In this document: in pieces, positions 26,435 to 34,809 of the stretch
Numbering within the stretch: the first letter of the stretch is position 1
Layout: every line of letters starts with the position of its first letter
Origin: Alphaproteobacteria bacterium
GTDB taxonomy: Bacteria > Pseudomonadota > Alphaproteobacteria > Rhodospirillales > Casp-alpha2
DNA length: 64,000 nucleotides
Assembly (NCBI GenBank): GCA_024279135.1
Contig: JAJRRU010000004.1
Coordinates: forward strand, 1-64,000
Reading direction: 5' to 3'
Program-made: the position numbers and the translations under genes
The notes under the pieces: model-generated
The model's input: only the letters and a program-made list of their open reading frames with translations
What the model was told of the DNA's origin: nothing
Database searches by the model: none

Positions 26435-27901
26435 TTAGTCCATGATGCCAGACAATTCGCACAGACGCTCCATGAAGCGTGCCATGGCTTGAACAGCGTA
26501 ACGGGTTGAACCTTCCAGAATATCACCTTTTTCATCGGTGGTTCCCAGACCCAGTGACATTTTGACGTTGGCGTCATAAGCGAGGCAAGGAATGATCCCC
26601 ATTAATTTACCTGCCGTCTGTGGTAAAGCCGTACCGGCGTACATGTCCTCAATAGAAAATATTGGCCATCCCATCTTGCCGTCTTTCCAAGTATCCTGAT
26701 AGTTAACTTCGACACCGCAGCTACCGTAGTCTTTGTCGATGGTAACATTTTCCATGAGCCCGGAATCTATTTTGCCGAACTCTTCGGTAACGATACCGTG
26801 GAAGATGTCACAGTTTCGGTGGAACTGATCGCGATTATCAAGCAGAACCCGCAAGGTGGCAATGACACCCATAAGAGATTCTTTGCCAGGATCAACCTGT
26901 ACATAAGCGGCTTTTGCATGGGATATCAATCCGCCCATCCGAGGACCGGAAACGCCCAGCCCGCGAGCCAATGGAACAATGGCTTCTTCCTTGCCGATCG
27001 CCAGACCACATGTGGTGCCGCCACTGGCCTTATCCATACTGAACAGCATCATATCGGCTTCGGCTTTACGAATATCCAGGCAATGGAATGGAATAGCCGC
27101 AGCAGCATCGATGACGTAAGGGACGTTATAGTGTTTCGAGAGACGAGCGATTTCTTTGGTCAGGATTGGTGTGTCTTCTTCATCAACATCGCTATAGCCG
27201 TAGGATGGGTTAGTGTAGCCAATGGATGTAAAGCCTGTCAGCATGCTTTCATGCCGTTTGGCCATTTCCTCGATTTTAATCGCTGTGGCTTTCCCATCAA
27301 CATGGGTTAGCTGTGCACATGGATTGTACTTAAGCCCGTGACAGCTGTAATCGGCACCTTCCATAGGAACCATAAGAGTGTCGAGGTTGTTCAAGCGCCG
27401 TCCAAGGAAACCAAACTCGCCAGCGGTCACGCCGCGATCAGCAAATGCGTCTTTGTACTTCGGTGGGAAGGGTCGCCCGTAGCCACCATGGTGGTGAACA
27501 TGACGCTCGAATGGTGCAATATAACGTGCACGGTAATTGTCTCCACGTCCGGCAATCGGGGGGGTGAACAACGTATCAGAGCTAACCATCACCAACGCCT
27601 CACAGGTGCTGGCCGTTACCGCATCATATTCGTCACCGTAGTATTCTTTAACGAGTTTGCGAATCTCGAAATCCAGATTGCCACTATTTACAATCTTGCG
27701 GTGTCCACCATCAACCGCATCCGAAATTTCCTTTCGAAGCAGCCCGTGACACTCCGAAATCATTCCCGAAAGCCCAACCTTGCCAAGAAGTTCATCCGGA
27801 AATCCGATCTCACCGGGGATTTTTGCTGCTTCAGCAAATATCTGACCTCTGATATCAGAGAGATGTTGGTACATCTCGATTTTATACTTCCATTTCGACA
27901 T
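26435..27901 (-). CDS. PLP-dependent fold-type I enzyme of unknown specificity
   Basis: A 488-residue protein resembling aminotransferase class V/SelA-like PLP enzymes. Asp265 (YVIDAAAAIP) should contact the pyridine nitrogen, and Lys291 in SMDKASGG should carry the PLP Schiff base. An unusual His-rich stretch HVHHHGGYGRPFPP lies at residues 134-147. The start at 27901 is preferred over the longer 27976 because it has an AGGAG ribosome site and removes a hydrophobic lead with no homology pattern. It is transcribed alone, with its own terminator and two inverted repeats upstream. It could be a lyase, desulfurase or aminotransferase; I cannot say which. Confidence 0.8.
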   Translation of the reverse strand: MSKWKYKIEMYQHLSDIRGQIFAEAAKIPGEIGFPDELLGKVGLSGMISECHGLLRKEISDAVDGGHRKIVNSGNLDFEIRKLVKEYYGDEYDAVTASTCEALVMVSSDTLFTPPIAGRGDNYRARYIAPFERHVHHHGGYGRPFPPKYKDAFADRGVTAGEFGFLGRRLNNLDTLMVPMEGADYSCHGLKYNPCAQLTHVDGKATAIKIEEMAKRHESMLTGFTSIGYTNPSYGYSDVDEEDTPILTKEIARLSKHYNVPYVIDAAAAIPFHCLDIRKAEADMMLFSMDKASGGTTCGLAIGKEEAIVPLARGLGVSGPRMGGLISHAKAAYVQVDPGKESLMGVIATLRVLLDNRDQFHRNCDIFHGIVTEEFGKIDSGLMENVTIDKDYGSCGVEVNYQDTWKDGKMGWPIFSIEDMYAGTALPQTAGKLMGIIPCLAYDANVKMSLGLGTTDEKGDILEGSTRYAVQAMARFMERLCELSGIMD

Positions 27902-27971
27902 AAAGGGGCTCCTGTAATTGATTGGTGAAATTGATAATAGTCTTGGGAGCATGATAGACGGACAGAAAAAT

Positions 27972-28017
27972 TTCACAAGTTATTACATGATTGTGAATGA
28001 ATATTCTTATATATGAA
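27972..28017. promoter_or_regulatory. Two operator-like sites upstream of the PLP gene
   Basis: TTCACAA (27972-27978) and TTGTGAA (27991-27997) are a perfect inverted repeat with a 12-bp spacer. Next to it, TTCTTATATATGAA (28004-28017) matches 13 of 14 bases of the site TTCTTAAATATGAA before the ALDH operon at 57.9 kb. They lie 70-116 bp upstream of the PLP-enzyme start. An IclR-type regulator is the likely ligand. Confidence 0.5.
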
Positions 28018-28521
28018 TTTTCAATAACCATGAACATTCTTAAATCAATAAAGCAGGGGCATGTCTTCTGGGTGCCGTTAGAGGACCCCTTTCTAGCAAT
28101 GTGAAAGAACATTAGCCATCCCTTCTCCCTCTTAAGCTGAAAGGCAAAGGTTTAGATCTTTGTTTGTAATTGTTGAAAGTAGTAACAACGGAGGTGAATA
28201 GGGAAAAAATACAGGTGATCCCTTGCCCATAAATTGGGGAGGGCACCATAAGCATACCCCCCTATATTTTCCCCGTCAGCATTTATGAGACAGAATATTG
28301 AGTTTGCATAATAGAGGGTTTTTGGTTCCTCGTAATGACGTAAGGAATGAAGATGAGACAAAAATCCTTTTAAATCAGTATAAGCAAGATTGGTGTGGTC
28401 ACAATTTGGGCACAGTGAGTCTTGTATGTAATATTCACCATGATGGCTAATCTTTAAGCTTGTTTGAATAGCTTTTGGTTAAGGGAATTTACCATTAGAA
28501 ATTCAACTGAAATGACTATTC
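28018..28521. other. Intergenic stretch without a recognised gene
   Basis: A minus-strand frame of 69 codons (28152-28361) has no family resemblance and looks like a chance translation; CCTCGTAATGACG near 28331 resembles scattered intergenic repeats. A GC-rich patch (28190-28275) contains the partly complementary runs AGGGAAAAAATA and TATATTTTCCCC, which could fold, but I see no named riboswitch. Confidence 0.35.
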
Positions 28522-28617
28522 ATGGGGGCAATACGTTATACCGAAGAATTCAAACGCGATACTGTTGCTCAGGCCACAGATTGCGGCTATTCCGTCAAGG
28601 AGGTTTCATTATTATAA
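28522..28617 (+). pseudogene. IS3-family orfA N-terminal scrap
   Basis: The 31 codons read MGAIRYTEEFKRDTVAQATD followed by CGYSVKEVS, the helix-turn-helix start of IS3-type OrfA proteins. The frame then meets TAA after two leucines, and no further OrfA or OrfB sequence is found. No terminal repeats are recognised. It marks a lost IS3 insertion 290 bp upstream of the B12-protein gene. Confidence 0.65.
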
Positions 28618-28905
28618 GCTGGTTATAAAAATTATAATTCCGTGGATAGATTTTTTGATTCTACATTTACATTAACTTGCATTAGCTAGGTTGATGGATG
28701 AGATGAGGAGTTTCTCGGAAGGAATGCCTAGTTCTCTGTATTATGACTGATGAGCGCATGGTCAGGACGGTTTGAATTTTGAGCTTATTAATTTAGGTAT
28801 CACGGTAGCCTGAAATATTCAATTCAGATAAAATGCAGGCTCGGATAGTTTCTATATTGGGGATGCCGTGTTGAATAAATTTGTATTTTAGGGTGGAGCT
28901 GAACC

Positions 28906-30669
28906 ATGCTGCAATTGAAACGGCGAGATTTGATTCAAGAGGCAGAGTTGGTGCCATACGGGAATTTGCTTGCAGCCGGTCGTATGATTGCCCGCGATTG
29001 GCAAGTCGGTCCATGTGCATTCCTCGAATACACGGACCACACTTCCGAAGCCAGTTACAAGCGGGCGCAGATGGCCGCAGGCAATTTGATGCAGCATGCC
29101 CATGTTGGATTCCGGGAGATTTCAAAAAGCGTTGAAGCCTGCAAAGAGATCTATGAGCGGTGTAACAGACATGGCGCCGTCGTTGATCGTTACGGACTGT
29201 GTCTTGATTGGTCGATGGGCTATCCGGCTGATGTGCGGAAAAACCGCCCGCGTGGCACCGGGATGATCCTCAATGGTCCGGAGGATTTCGTTAAAATAAC
29301 CTCTGCTGCACCCGTGGCACCACATTTTGGCGATTTCGTTCTGGGCTTGCCGAATGCCGTTGAGAATACCAAGGCGGCGCTCGCTGCGGGATCGACATCA
29401 CTTGGAAATCTGGGCCAGTACTTTACCTTTCGCCTGCCGCACTGGGATGATGACGTAGCGACCACCGAGGCGACAATTACCGCTCTGGGGTTGATTGTGG
29501 CGCAAGATGTAGAGGTGTTAATCCATTCAAATTTGGATGATGGGTTCGCCGCCATGTTCATGGATCTGAGTTCGTGCCTGGGGATGGTGTTGATTGAAAA
29601 ATGGATCATTGAAGATCTGATAGGCGGGCAGGTTTCCCATTGTTTTGGGCATCATTTTGCGGACCCGGTGATCCGGAATGCCTTTCAAAGTGCTTTAAAC
29701 AGGGTATCAACGACACCGGGAACCATGATTTTCGGCAGCACAGTCAGCTATCGTTCAACACCGGCGGGCAATTATGCCAGTCTCGCGAGCTACATGCTGG
29801 CTGATATCATCGGACAACGCCGGCACCCGAGCGGACATGCGCTCAATCCCGTTCCGGTAACCGAAAATGAGCGCATTCCCGATATCGATGAAATAATTGA
29901 CGCACAAATTTTTGCCCATCGACTGGTAGAACATGCCACATATTATGAGCCGATGCTGGGGTGGGATAAAGTTGATCAGATCGCCGACACCATCGTTGAG
30001 GGTGGCCGTCGCTTCCGGGATAATGTTCTCAAAGGATTGCATAACGCAGGCATTGATACGAATGATGCAATGGAGCTAATGCTCGCTATACGCCGGTTGG
30101 GTCCAAAGCGTATGGAAAAATTATTTGGTGTTGGGCTGCTTGATACTGACAATAATAACGGACGTATTCCACAGGTTCCTACAACCACAATTGTTGACTT
30201 AAATGACATGTCGATGGCCGTCATTGAAAATGCCGACATCACCATCGTGGATGAAATTTCCCGGGCTGGCCTGAAATGCATAATAGCAACAACCGATGTT
30301 CATGAACACGGGAAGTACCTTGTTGAGAGGGTGTTATCCCATCTTGGCGTGGATATTATTGATGGTGGAGTGGCTGTGGACCCTGATGATCTGGTCAGAA
30401 CTGCGAAACTCAATGACATCGATTTTATCGCCCTGAGCACATATAACGGGATAGCTCTTAGATATATTGAGGAATTGAAAGGTGAAATGAAGAGGGCCTC
30501 TCTCAATCTTCCAGTCCTTGTCGGCGGTAAGCTGAACCAGATACCGGCGGATACAAATTCCAGCTTGCCGATTGATGTCACTTCAGAGATTCGTGCGCTA
30601 GATGTTGTGGTGTGTGATGAAATAGAAATGATGATACCGGCACTTCATATGCTGGCTCGAGAAACCTAA
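28906..30669 (+). CDS. Fused glutamate-mutase-E-like / cobalamin-binding protein
   Basis: A 587-residue cytoplasmic protein. Residues about 455-580 form a B12-binding domain: DVHEHG (464-469) is the DxHxxG base-off motif with His466 as cobalt ligand, S511 lies in the SxL-equivalent position (ALSTYNG) and VGGKLN (539-544) is the nucleotide-tail motif. Residues about 90-410 resemble the TIM barrel of methylaspartate (glutamate) mutase E, notably AAGSTSLGNLGQYFTFRLPH and NPVPVTENERIPDIDEI. Glutamate mutase normally has separate E and S chains; here both are on one chain, with the B12 part C-terminal. The start has a GGTGGAG ribosome site. The next gene starts directly after its stop. It may be an isomerase of an amino acid or its derivative; a methyl-carrier role is less likely given the mutase-like barrel. 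Substrate unknown. Confidence 0.75.
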   Translation: MLQLKRRDLIQEAELVPYGNLLAAGRMIARDWQVGPCAFLEYTDHTSEASYKRAQMAAGNLMQHAHVGFREISKSVEACKEIYERCNRHGAVVDRYGLCLDWSMGYPADVRKNRPRGTGMILNGPEDFVKITSAAPVAPHFGDFVLGLPNAVENTKAALAAGSTSLGNLGQYFTFRLPHWDDDVATTEATITALGLIVAQDVEVLIHSNLDDGFAAMFMDLSSCLGMVLIEKWIIEDLIGGQVSHCFGHHFADPVIRNAFQSALNRVSTTPGTMIFGSTVSYRSTPAGNYASLASYMLADIIGQRRHPSGHALNPVPVTENERIPDIDEIIDAQIFAHRLVEHATYYEPMLGWDKVDQIADTIVEGGRRFRDNVLKGLHNAGIDTNDAMELMLAIRRLGPKRMEKLFGVGLLDTDNNNGRIPQVPTTTIVDLNDMSMAVIENADITIVDEISRAGLKCIIATTDVHEHGKYLVERVLSHLGVDIIDGGVAVDPDDLVRTAKLNDIDFIALSTYNGIALRYIEELKGEMKRASLNLPVLVGGKLNQIPADTNSSLPIDVTSEIRALDVVVCDEIEMMIPALHMLARET

Positions 30670-32610
30670 ATGAATATCGATACGTCAGTGTTGTCCAACC
30701 CGTTACTGTTAGCACTCGCTCCCGGCGTATTGATTTTGTCATTATGCATAATAACGGGGTTACGCGCTCGCCTCTGGCGTCGAGGTCGAAAACAGCCGGG
30801 TTTGCGGTTTTGCAATTTGTTATTGGTCCCAAAACGCTATCTTGTTGATCTCCACAATATCGTAGCGCGTGACACCCTCAGCGCACACATGCACGCCGCG
30901 AGCGCCGCTGGCTTCTGCCTGGCATTATTTTCCCTGCTGGTTTATTCCGTTGTATCCGGGATTGATGGAGAAAAACTGGCTGGCTGGGTTACTCTTGTCT
31001 CGTCCATTATCATGTTGGGCGGCATCATAGCGGTGTATGGACGTCGTTACGCACACCCTGTGGGGACAAGCGGGCAATTATCAAAGGGCATCTGGTTACA
31101 GCAAATTTTTCTACTCTTTATCGTCGCGGTATGCATGTTTGTAATAGGCCTGCTTGCCGTTTTCGATAGCTGGATTACTTCAGAATTCATTCTGTTACGG
31201 GTTTTGGTAACAGGGATTTTAATAACTACGGTTTGCGTTCTTGGCGTTACAGCCATGTATGGCGGTCTTCTGAAGCATGTTGTCGCGGGTGTGTTTCACC
31301 TTGCATTTCATCCTCGTCCCGAACGATTTAGAGAGGGGGGGATTTCAAGCGCCCTACAGCCGCTTGATTTCGAACAAGGTCGGCTTGGCATAGAGAAAGC
31401 AGAAGATTTCAAATGGAACATGCTGTTGGGGTTTGACGCCTGTGTGCAATGCGGACGGTGTGAAGTCGCATGCCCGGCATTTGCCGCAGGTATGCCTTTA
31501 AATCCAAAGAAAATGATTCAGGATTTCGTGGTCGGAATGCAAGGAGGGAAGATATGCTTTCCTTACGCCGGAAGACCACACCCCGGAGTTGATCCGAAAA
31601 CCCAACAGCATATGAAATCCGGGACTATACTTCCCGGTTTGGTGCCGGGCGAAACAATCTGGTCCTGTACGACCTGTCGCGCGTGCGTTCAAGAATGCCC
31701 GATGATGATCGAACATGTTGATGCTGTTATTGATATGCGTCGTTTTCAAACTCTGGAGCTCGGTAATTTACCGAGCATTGCCCCCGCAACCTTGCAAATC
31801 ATTCGGGAAACAGACAATGCTGCCGGGCGTTGTCTTTCTGAACGCCTGGACTGGACTGCCGGGCTTGAGCTGAATAAATTTTCGACGGTTAAGACAATGG
31901 ACGTATTGCTATGGCTTGGAAACGGTGCCTTCGTCCAACGCAACCAACGTACGTTACGAGCACTGGTTACGCTTCTCAACCGGGCGAATGTCCGCTTCGC
32001 GGTATTGGCAGATGAAGAACTCGACAGTGGTGATTTAGCACGACGGCTCGGAGATGAAGTGACCTTTCAAAATCTTGCCCGCCGTAATATTGAGATACTC
32101 TCAAAGTACCGGTTCGATACAATTGTTACGGCGGATCCTCACGATTTCCATAGCCTGAAAAATGAATACCCTGCATTTGGTGGGCACTATACAGTGAAAC
32201 ACCATACGACATTTCTCTGCCAATTGATTGATCGTGGAAAGCTGGCCAAGAGTGCTTTCAATCAATCCCCTGCATCTGTGACATATCATGATCCATGTTA
32301 TTTGGGTCGGTACAACGGGGAGGTTGTTATGCCGAGGCGATTACTTCGGTTTGCCGGCATGGAGCTGATAGAAATGAAACGGGCAGGTTTAAATTCTCGT
32401 TGCTGTGGCGGCGGCGGCGGCTCGCAGTATACTGATATTCCCGGCGAGCGCCGCATTGCAGATATTCGTATGGAGGATGCCAGAGATACAGGGGCATCCA
32501 CACTTGTAGTAGCCTGCCCCAATTGTGCGGTAATGTTGGAAGGTACGACTGGCAAGCGGTTAGCGGTTAAGGATATCGCGGAGATTCTTGCCGAGAGGTT
32601 GGAGAGTTAA
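30670..32610 (+). CDS. Membrane Fe-S oxidoreductase, DgcB-like
   Basis: A 646-residue protein with about five membrane segments in residues 10-215, then two 4Fe-4S cysteine sets (CVQCGRCEVACP near 258 and CTTCRACVQECP near 337) and a C-terminal CCG-type domain (HDPCYLGRY, RCCGGGGGS, ACPNCAVML). This is the plan of DgcB-type proteins that take electrons from ETF and pass them to the quinone pool in dimethylglycine and related N-demethylation systems; HdrD/GlpC are more distant relatives. It starts immediately after the B12-protein stop and is directly followed by the ETF alpha-like gene, so one electron-transfer unit is clear. Confidence 0.88.
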   Translation: MNIDTSVLSNPLLLALAPGVLILSLCIITGLRARLWRRGRKQPGLRFCNLLLVPKRYLVDLHNIVARDTLSAHMHAASAAGFCLALFSLLVYSVVSGIDGEKLAGWVTLVSSIIMLGGIIAVYGRRYAHPVGTSGQLSKGIWLQQIFLLFIVAVCMFVIGLLAVFDSWITSEFILLRVLVTGILITTVCVLGVTAMYGGLLKHVVAGVFHLAFHPRPERFREGGISSALQPLDFEQGRLGIEKAEDFKWNMLLGFDACVQCGRCEVACPAFAAGMPLNPKKMIQDFVVGMQGGKICFPYAGRPHPGVDPKTQQHMKSGTILPGLVPGETIWSCTTCRACVQECPMMIEHVDAVIDMRRFQTLELGNLPSIAPATLQIIRETDNAAGRCLSERLDWTAGLELNKFSTVKTMDVLLWLGNGAFVQRNQRTLRALVTLLNRANVRFAVLADEELDSGDLARRLGDEVTFQNLARRNIEILSKYRFDTIVTADPHDFHSLKNEYPAFGGHYTVKHHTTFLCQLIDRGKLAKSAFNQSPASVTYHDPCYLGRYNGEVVMPRRLLRFAGMELIEMKRAGLNSRCCGGGGGSQYTDIPGERRIADIRMEDARDTGASTLVVACPNCAVMLEGTTGKRLAVKDIAEILAERLES

Positions 32611-33822
32611 ATGCCAAAAAACAAGGATCGAAGGATCCGACGTGACCCACGTAGAGAAAGAATTGCACGGCAGGGAAAGTCGGTGGGCGGGTCTGAGCAT
32701 TTTGATATTGATGGCAGAGCGGATCGAGTACGAAAGTTCCCACATTTCTGCCGAAGTGTCACTTATGGTGAGCGGGTACGGATTAATCCGTTTGCTGCCA
32801 CCCAGAATATCCGGTGCTCGAAATCTGAATCACAGCCAAAGAAACACGAATCAAAATCAGATATTAAACCCAGCATCATCACAGACCCATCCTACTTTGT
32901 CGTTGTCGTTCCTGATTTGCTCGCCGGACGCCCCACAGACCACGATCGATTGACTTTTTCAGCTGCTCGCCAACTGGCAAGTGATACTGATGGGGCTGTA
33001 CTGGCTGTTCTTTTCGAAGACTCTGATTTCGATTTCGGCAAACTCGGAGTTGACCGGATCATGAAATTCAGCACCGTTTTGCTTGCGGGATATTCACCTG
33101 AATACCGTGCAGATGCAATTGTTTCTATTGCACAGGAGACACCTGTTCGTCACATTCTTTTTCCCGACAGTAAATTCGGGAGTGGTGATTTGGGGCGTCG
33201 GGTAGCCGCAAGATTGGGGTGCCGCCCAGCATCAGGGGTTCGGCAAATCGGGGAAGGCCAGATTGTCTGTAAAAGTGCTGATCCATTGCTGGAGATACAT
33301 CGCTCTCTTTGCACAATTATGTTGATGGACCCTGAAATTGATGTGGAAACGACTCAAATATATTGTGAAGGACGGGAATTAAACGCACCACTTGTGGATA
33401 TATCAATGCCGAAATTGCAGGACGGCGGCCTGGAACAGGTTGATGTGTCTGGCATTCCCCTGTCAGAGGCTTCGTTAATCCTTGCTGCTGGAGCTGGGGT
33501 CTCCGATTGGCAGGAGTTCTATAATCTGGCTGAATCACTTGGCGCCGCTATCGCAGGCAGCCGTGTCGTCGTCGACAAGGGATTTGTGGGACGTGATCGT
33601 CAGGTTGGGGCCAGTGGTGTTTCAGTTGCCGGACGTTGTTACATTGCACTTGGCATATCCGGCGCACCCCAACACTTACAGGGGATCGTTGATTGCGATT
33701 TGGTAATCGCGGTGAACACCGACCCGGGATGTCCCATGTCCTTGCGTGCCGATCTCATGATTGTTGGAGACGTAAACTCAATAATGCCGATATTAAGGGA
33801 AATTATCAGTGACAGGCTTTGA
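32611..33822 (+). CDS. Electron-transfer flavoprotein alpha-like subunit
   Basis: A 403-residue protein. The C-terminal FAD domain is typical of ETF alpha: AGSRVVVDKGFVGRDRQVG, then SVAGRCYIALGISGAPQHLQ and VNTDPGCPM. The first 80 residues are a polar, strongly basic extension (KNKDRRIRRDPRRERIARQ) not found in housekeeping EtfA but seen in DgcB-linked versions. It should bind FAD with the beta-like subunit, whose start overlaps its end by 14 bp, and deliver electrons to the DgcB-like protein upstream. Confidence 0.88.
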   Translation: MPKNKDRRIRRDPRRERIARQGKSVGGSEHFDIDGRADRVRKFPHFCRSVTYGERVRINPFAATQNIRCSKSESQPKKHESKSDIKPSIITDPSYFVVVVPDLLAGRPTDHDRLTFSAARQLASDTDGAVLAVLFEDSDFDFGKLGVDRIMKFSTVLLAGYSPEYRADAIVSIAQETPVRHILFPDSKFGSGDLGRRVAARLGCRPASGVRQIGEGQIVCKSADPLLEIHRSLCTIMLMDPEIDVETTQIYCEGRELNAPLVDISMPKLQDGGLEQVDVSGIPLSEASLILAAGAGVSDWQEFYNLAESLGAAIAGSRVVVDKGFVGRDRQVGASGVSVAGRCYIALGISGAPQHLQGIVDCDLVIAVNTDPGCPMSLRADLMIVGDVNSIMPILREIISDRL

Positions 33823-34651
33823 AAAGCAAAACGGCCAGAGACTCTTGGTTGCCGTCCTGATTTCAACAGGACGCAACCCTGTATCAGGGGTCGTTCGACG
33901 GGCAGAACTTGATGCGCGTGCGCTTGAAATTGTCCTTGCACTCGATACGGATGTGCAGTTTGAGGTTATTCATGCCGGAGACCCGGAGAACCCGGTCCTG
34001 AAGGACTACCTAGGTATGGGCCTCTCTGACATAACAGTGCTTCCATGTGATCCGGACGATGACCCGGCAAGCAGCCTTGTGTGGTACCTGAATCGCATCC
34101 GCCCTGACGTGGTTTTGACAGGCAATCGTGCCGAAACAGGAGAAGGCTCTGGTTTTATTCCTTATGCAGTTGCCCAGCAACTCGGGGCATTGTTTGTCGC
34201 TCAAATTACCGCACTGAAATTTCTTGCAGATAGCAAATTGCAGTTAAGCCAATCCATACCAGGTGGCTACCGCAGAAGATTGTATGCCCAGCCACCAATT
34301 GTTGGTAGCGTCGATGGCTCTGCTCTCCCGCCACGCATTCCAGCCTATGCACGATCACAACGGGGCAAAATTCATATCGTGGAAGCTCCTCGTCAAAATG
34401 ATGCCCAGTCGGCAGATTGGAATATTTTGACTGGGCGTAATAAACCTAAGAAAATTACCCGCTATCATGGTGAAACCATGGCAGAGCGACTGGACTTTGC
34501 GTGGGGGCAGGATCGTACTGGTGGTACGACAATCGAGGCACGCAAAAACCCCCGTAATGGGGCAGACGCTATACATCGTGCCCTCGGCGATGCCGGTCTG
34601 CTGGACCGCGCGGGTAAGGGTGACAATAGCAAGCTTACAGACATTACCTGA
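33809..34651 (+). CDS. Electron-transfer flavoprotein beta-like subunit
   Basis: A 280-residue ETF beta-type protein using a GTG start inside the alpha gene. Landmarks are GRNPVSGVVRRAELDARALE (beta-fold start), VVLTGNRAETGEGSGFIPY (nucleotide-binding loop) and AVAQQLGALFVAQITAL. The recognition loop is diverged from housekeeping EtfB, which suits a dedicated partner of the DgcA-like enzyme. It receives electrons from the demethylase flavoprotein encoded after a 158-bp gap in which I see no terminator. Confidence 0.85.
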   Translation: MTGFEKQNGQRLLVAVLISTGRNPVSGVVRRAELDARALEIVLALDTDVQFEVIHAGDPENPVLKDYLGMGLSDITVLPCDPDDDPASSLVWYLNRIRPDVVLTGNRAETGEGSGFIPYAVAQQLGALFVAQITALKFLADSKLQLSQSIPGGYRRRLYAQPPIVGSVDGSALPPRIPAYARSQRGKIHIVEAPRQNDAQSADWNILTGRNKPKKITRYHGETMAERLDFAWGQDRTGGTTIEARKNPRNGADAIHRALGDAGLLDRAGKGDNSKLTDIT

Positions 34652-34809
34652 TGACAAATTTTATCATTGATAAATTGATTAGTTTTTCTGGTCTCCCGAA
34701 TAGGAAAACTCACTAACGTCTCAATTTTTTTTATGCAAAGTTCTTATTGAAATGGACGTGGTTAAATTCTGTGCCCCGATCATGAGCTTAGACTGGAAAA
34801 ATTTGTGGC

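Noticed and set aside
28152-28361. 69-codon minus-strand reading frame
   Set aside because: No family pattern, no ribosome site and a composition like intergenic repeat sequence.
28618-28905. Possible cobalamin riboswitch before the B12-protein gene
   Set aside because: I looked for the conserved B12-box and the upstream core sequences in the 290 bp before the gene and did not find them.
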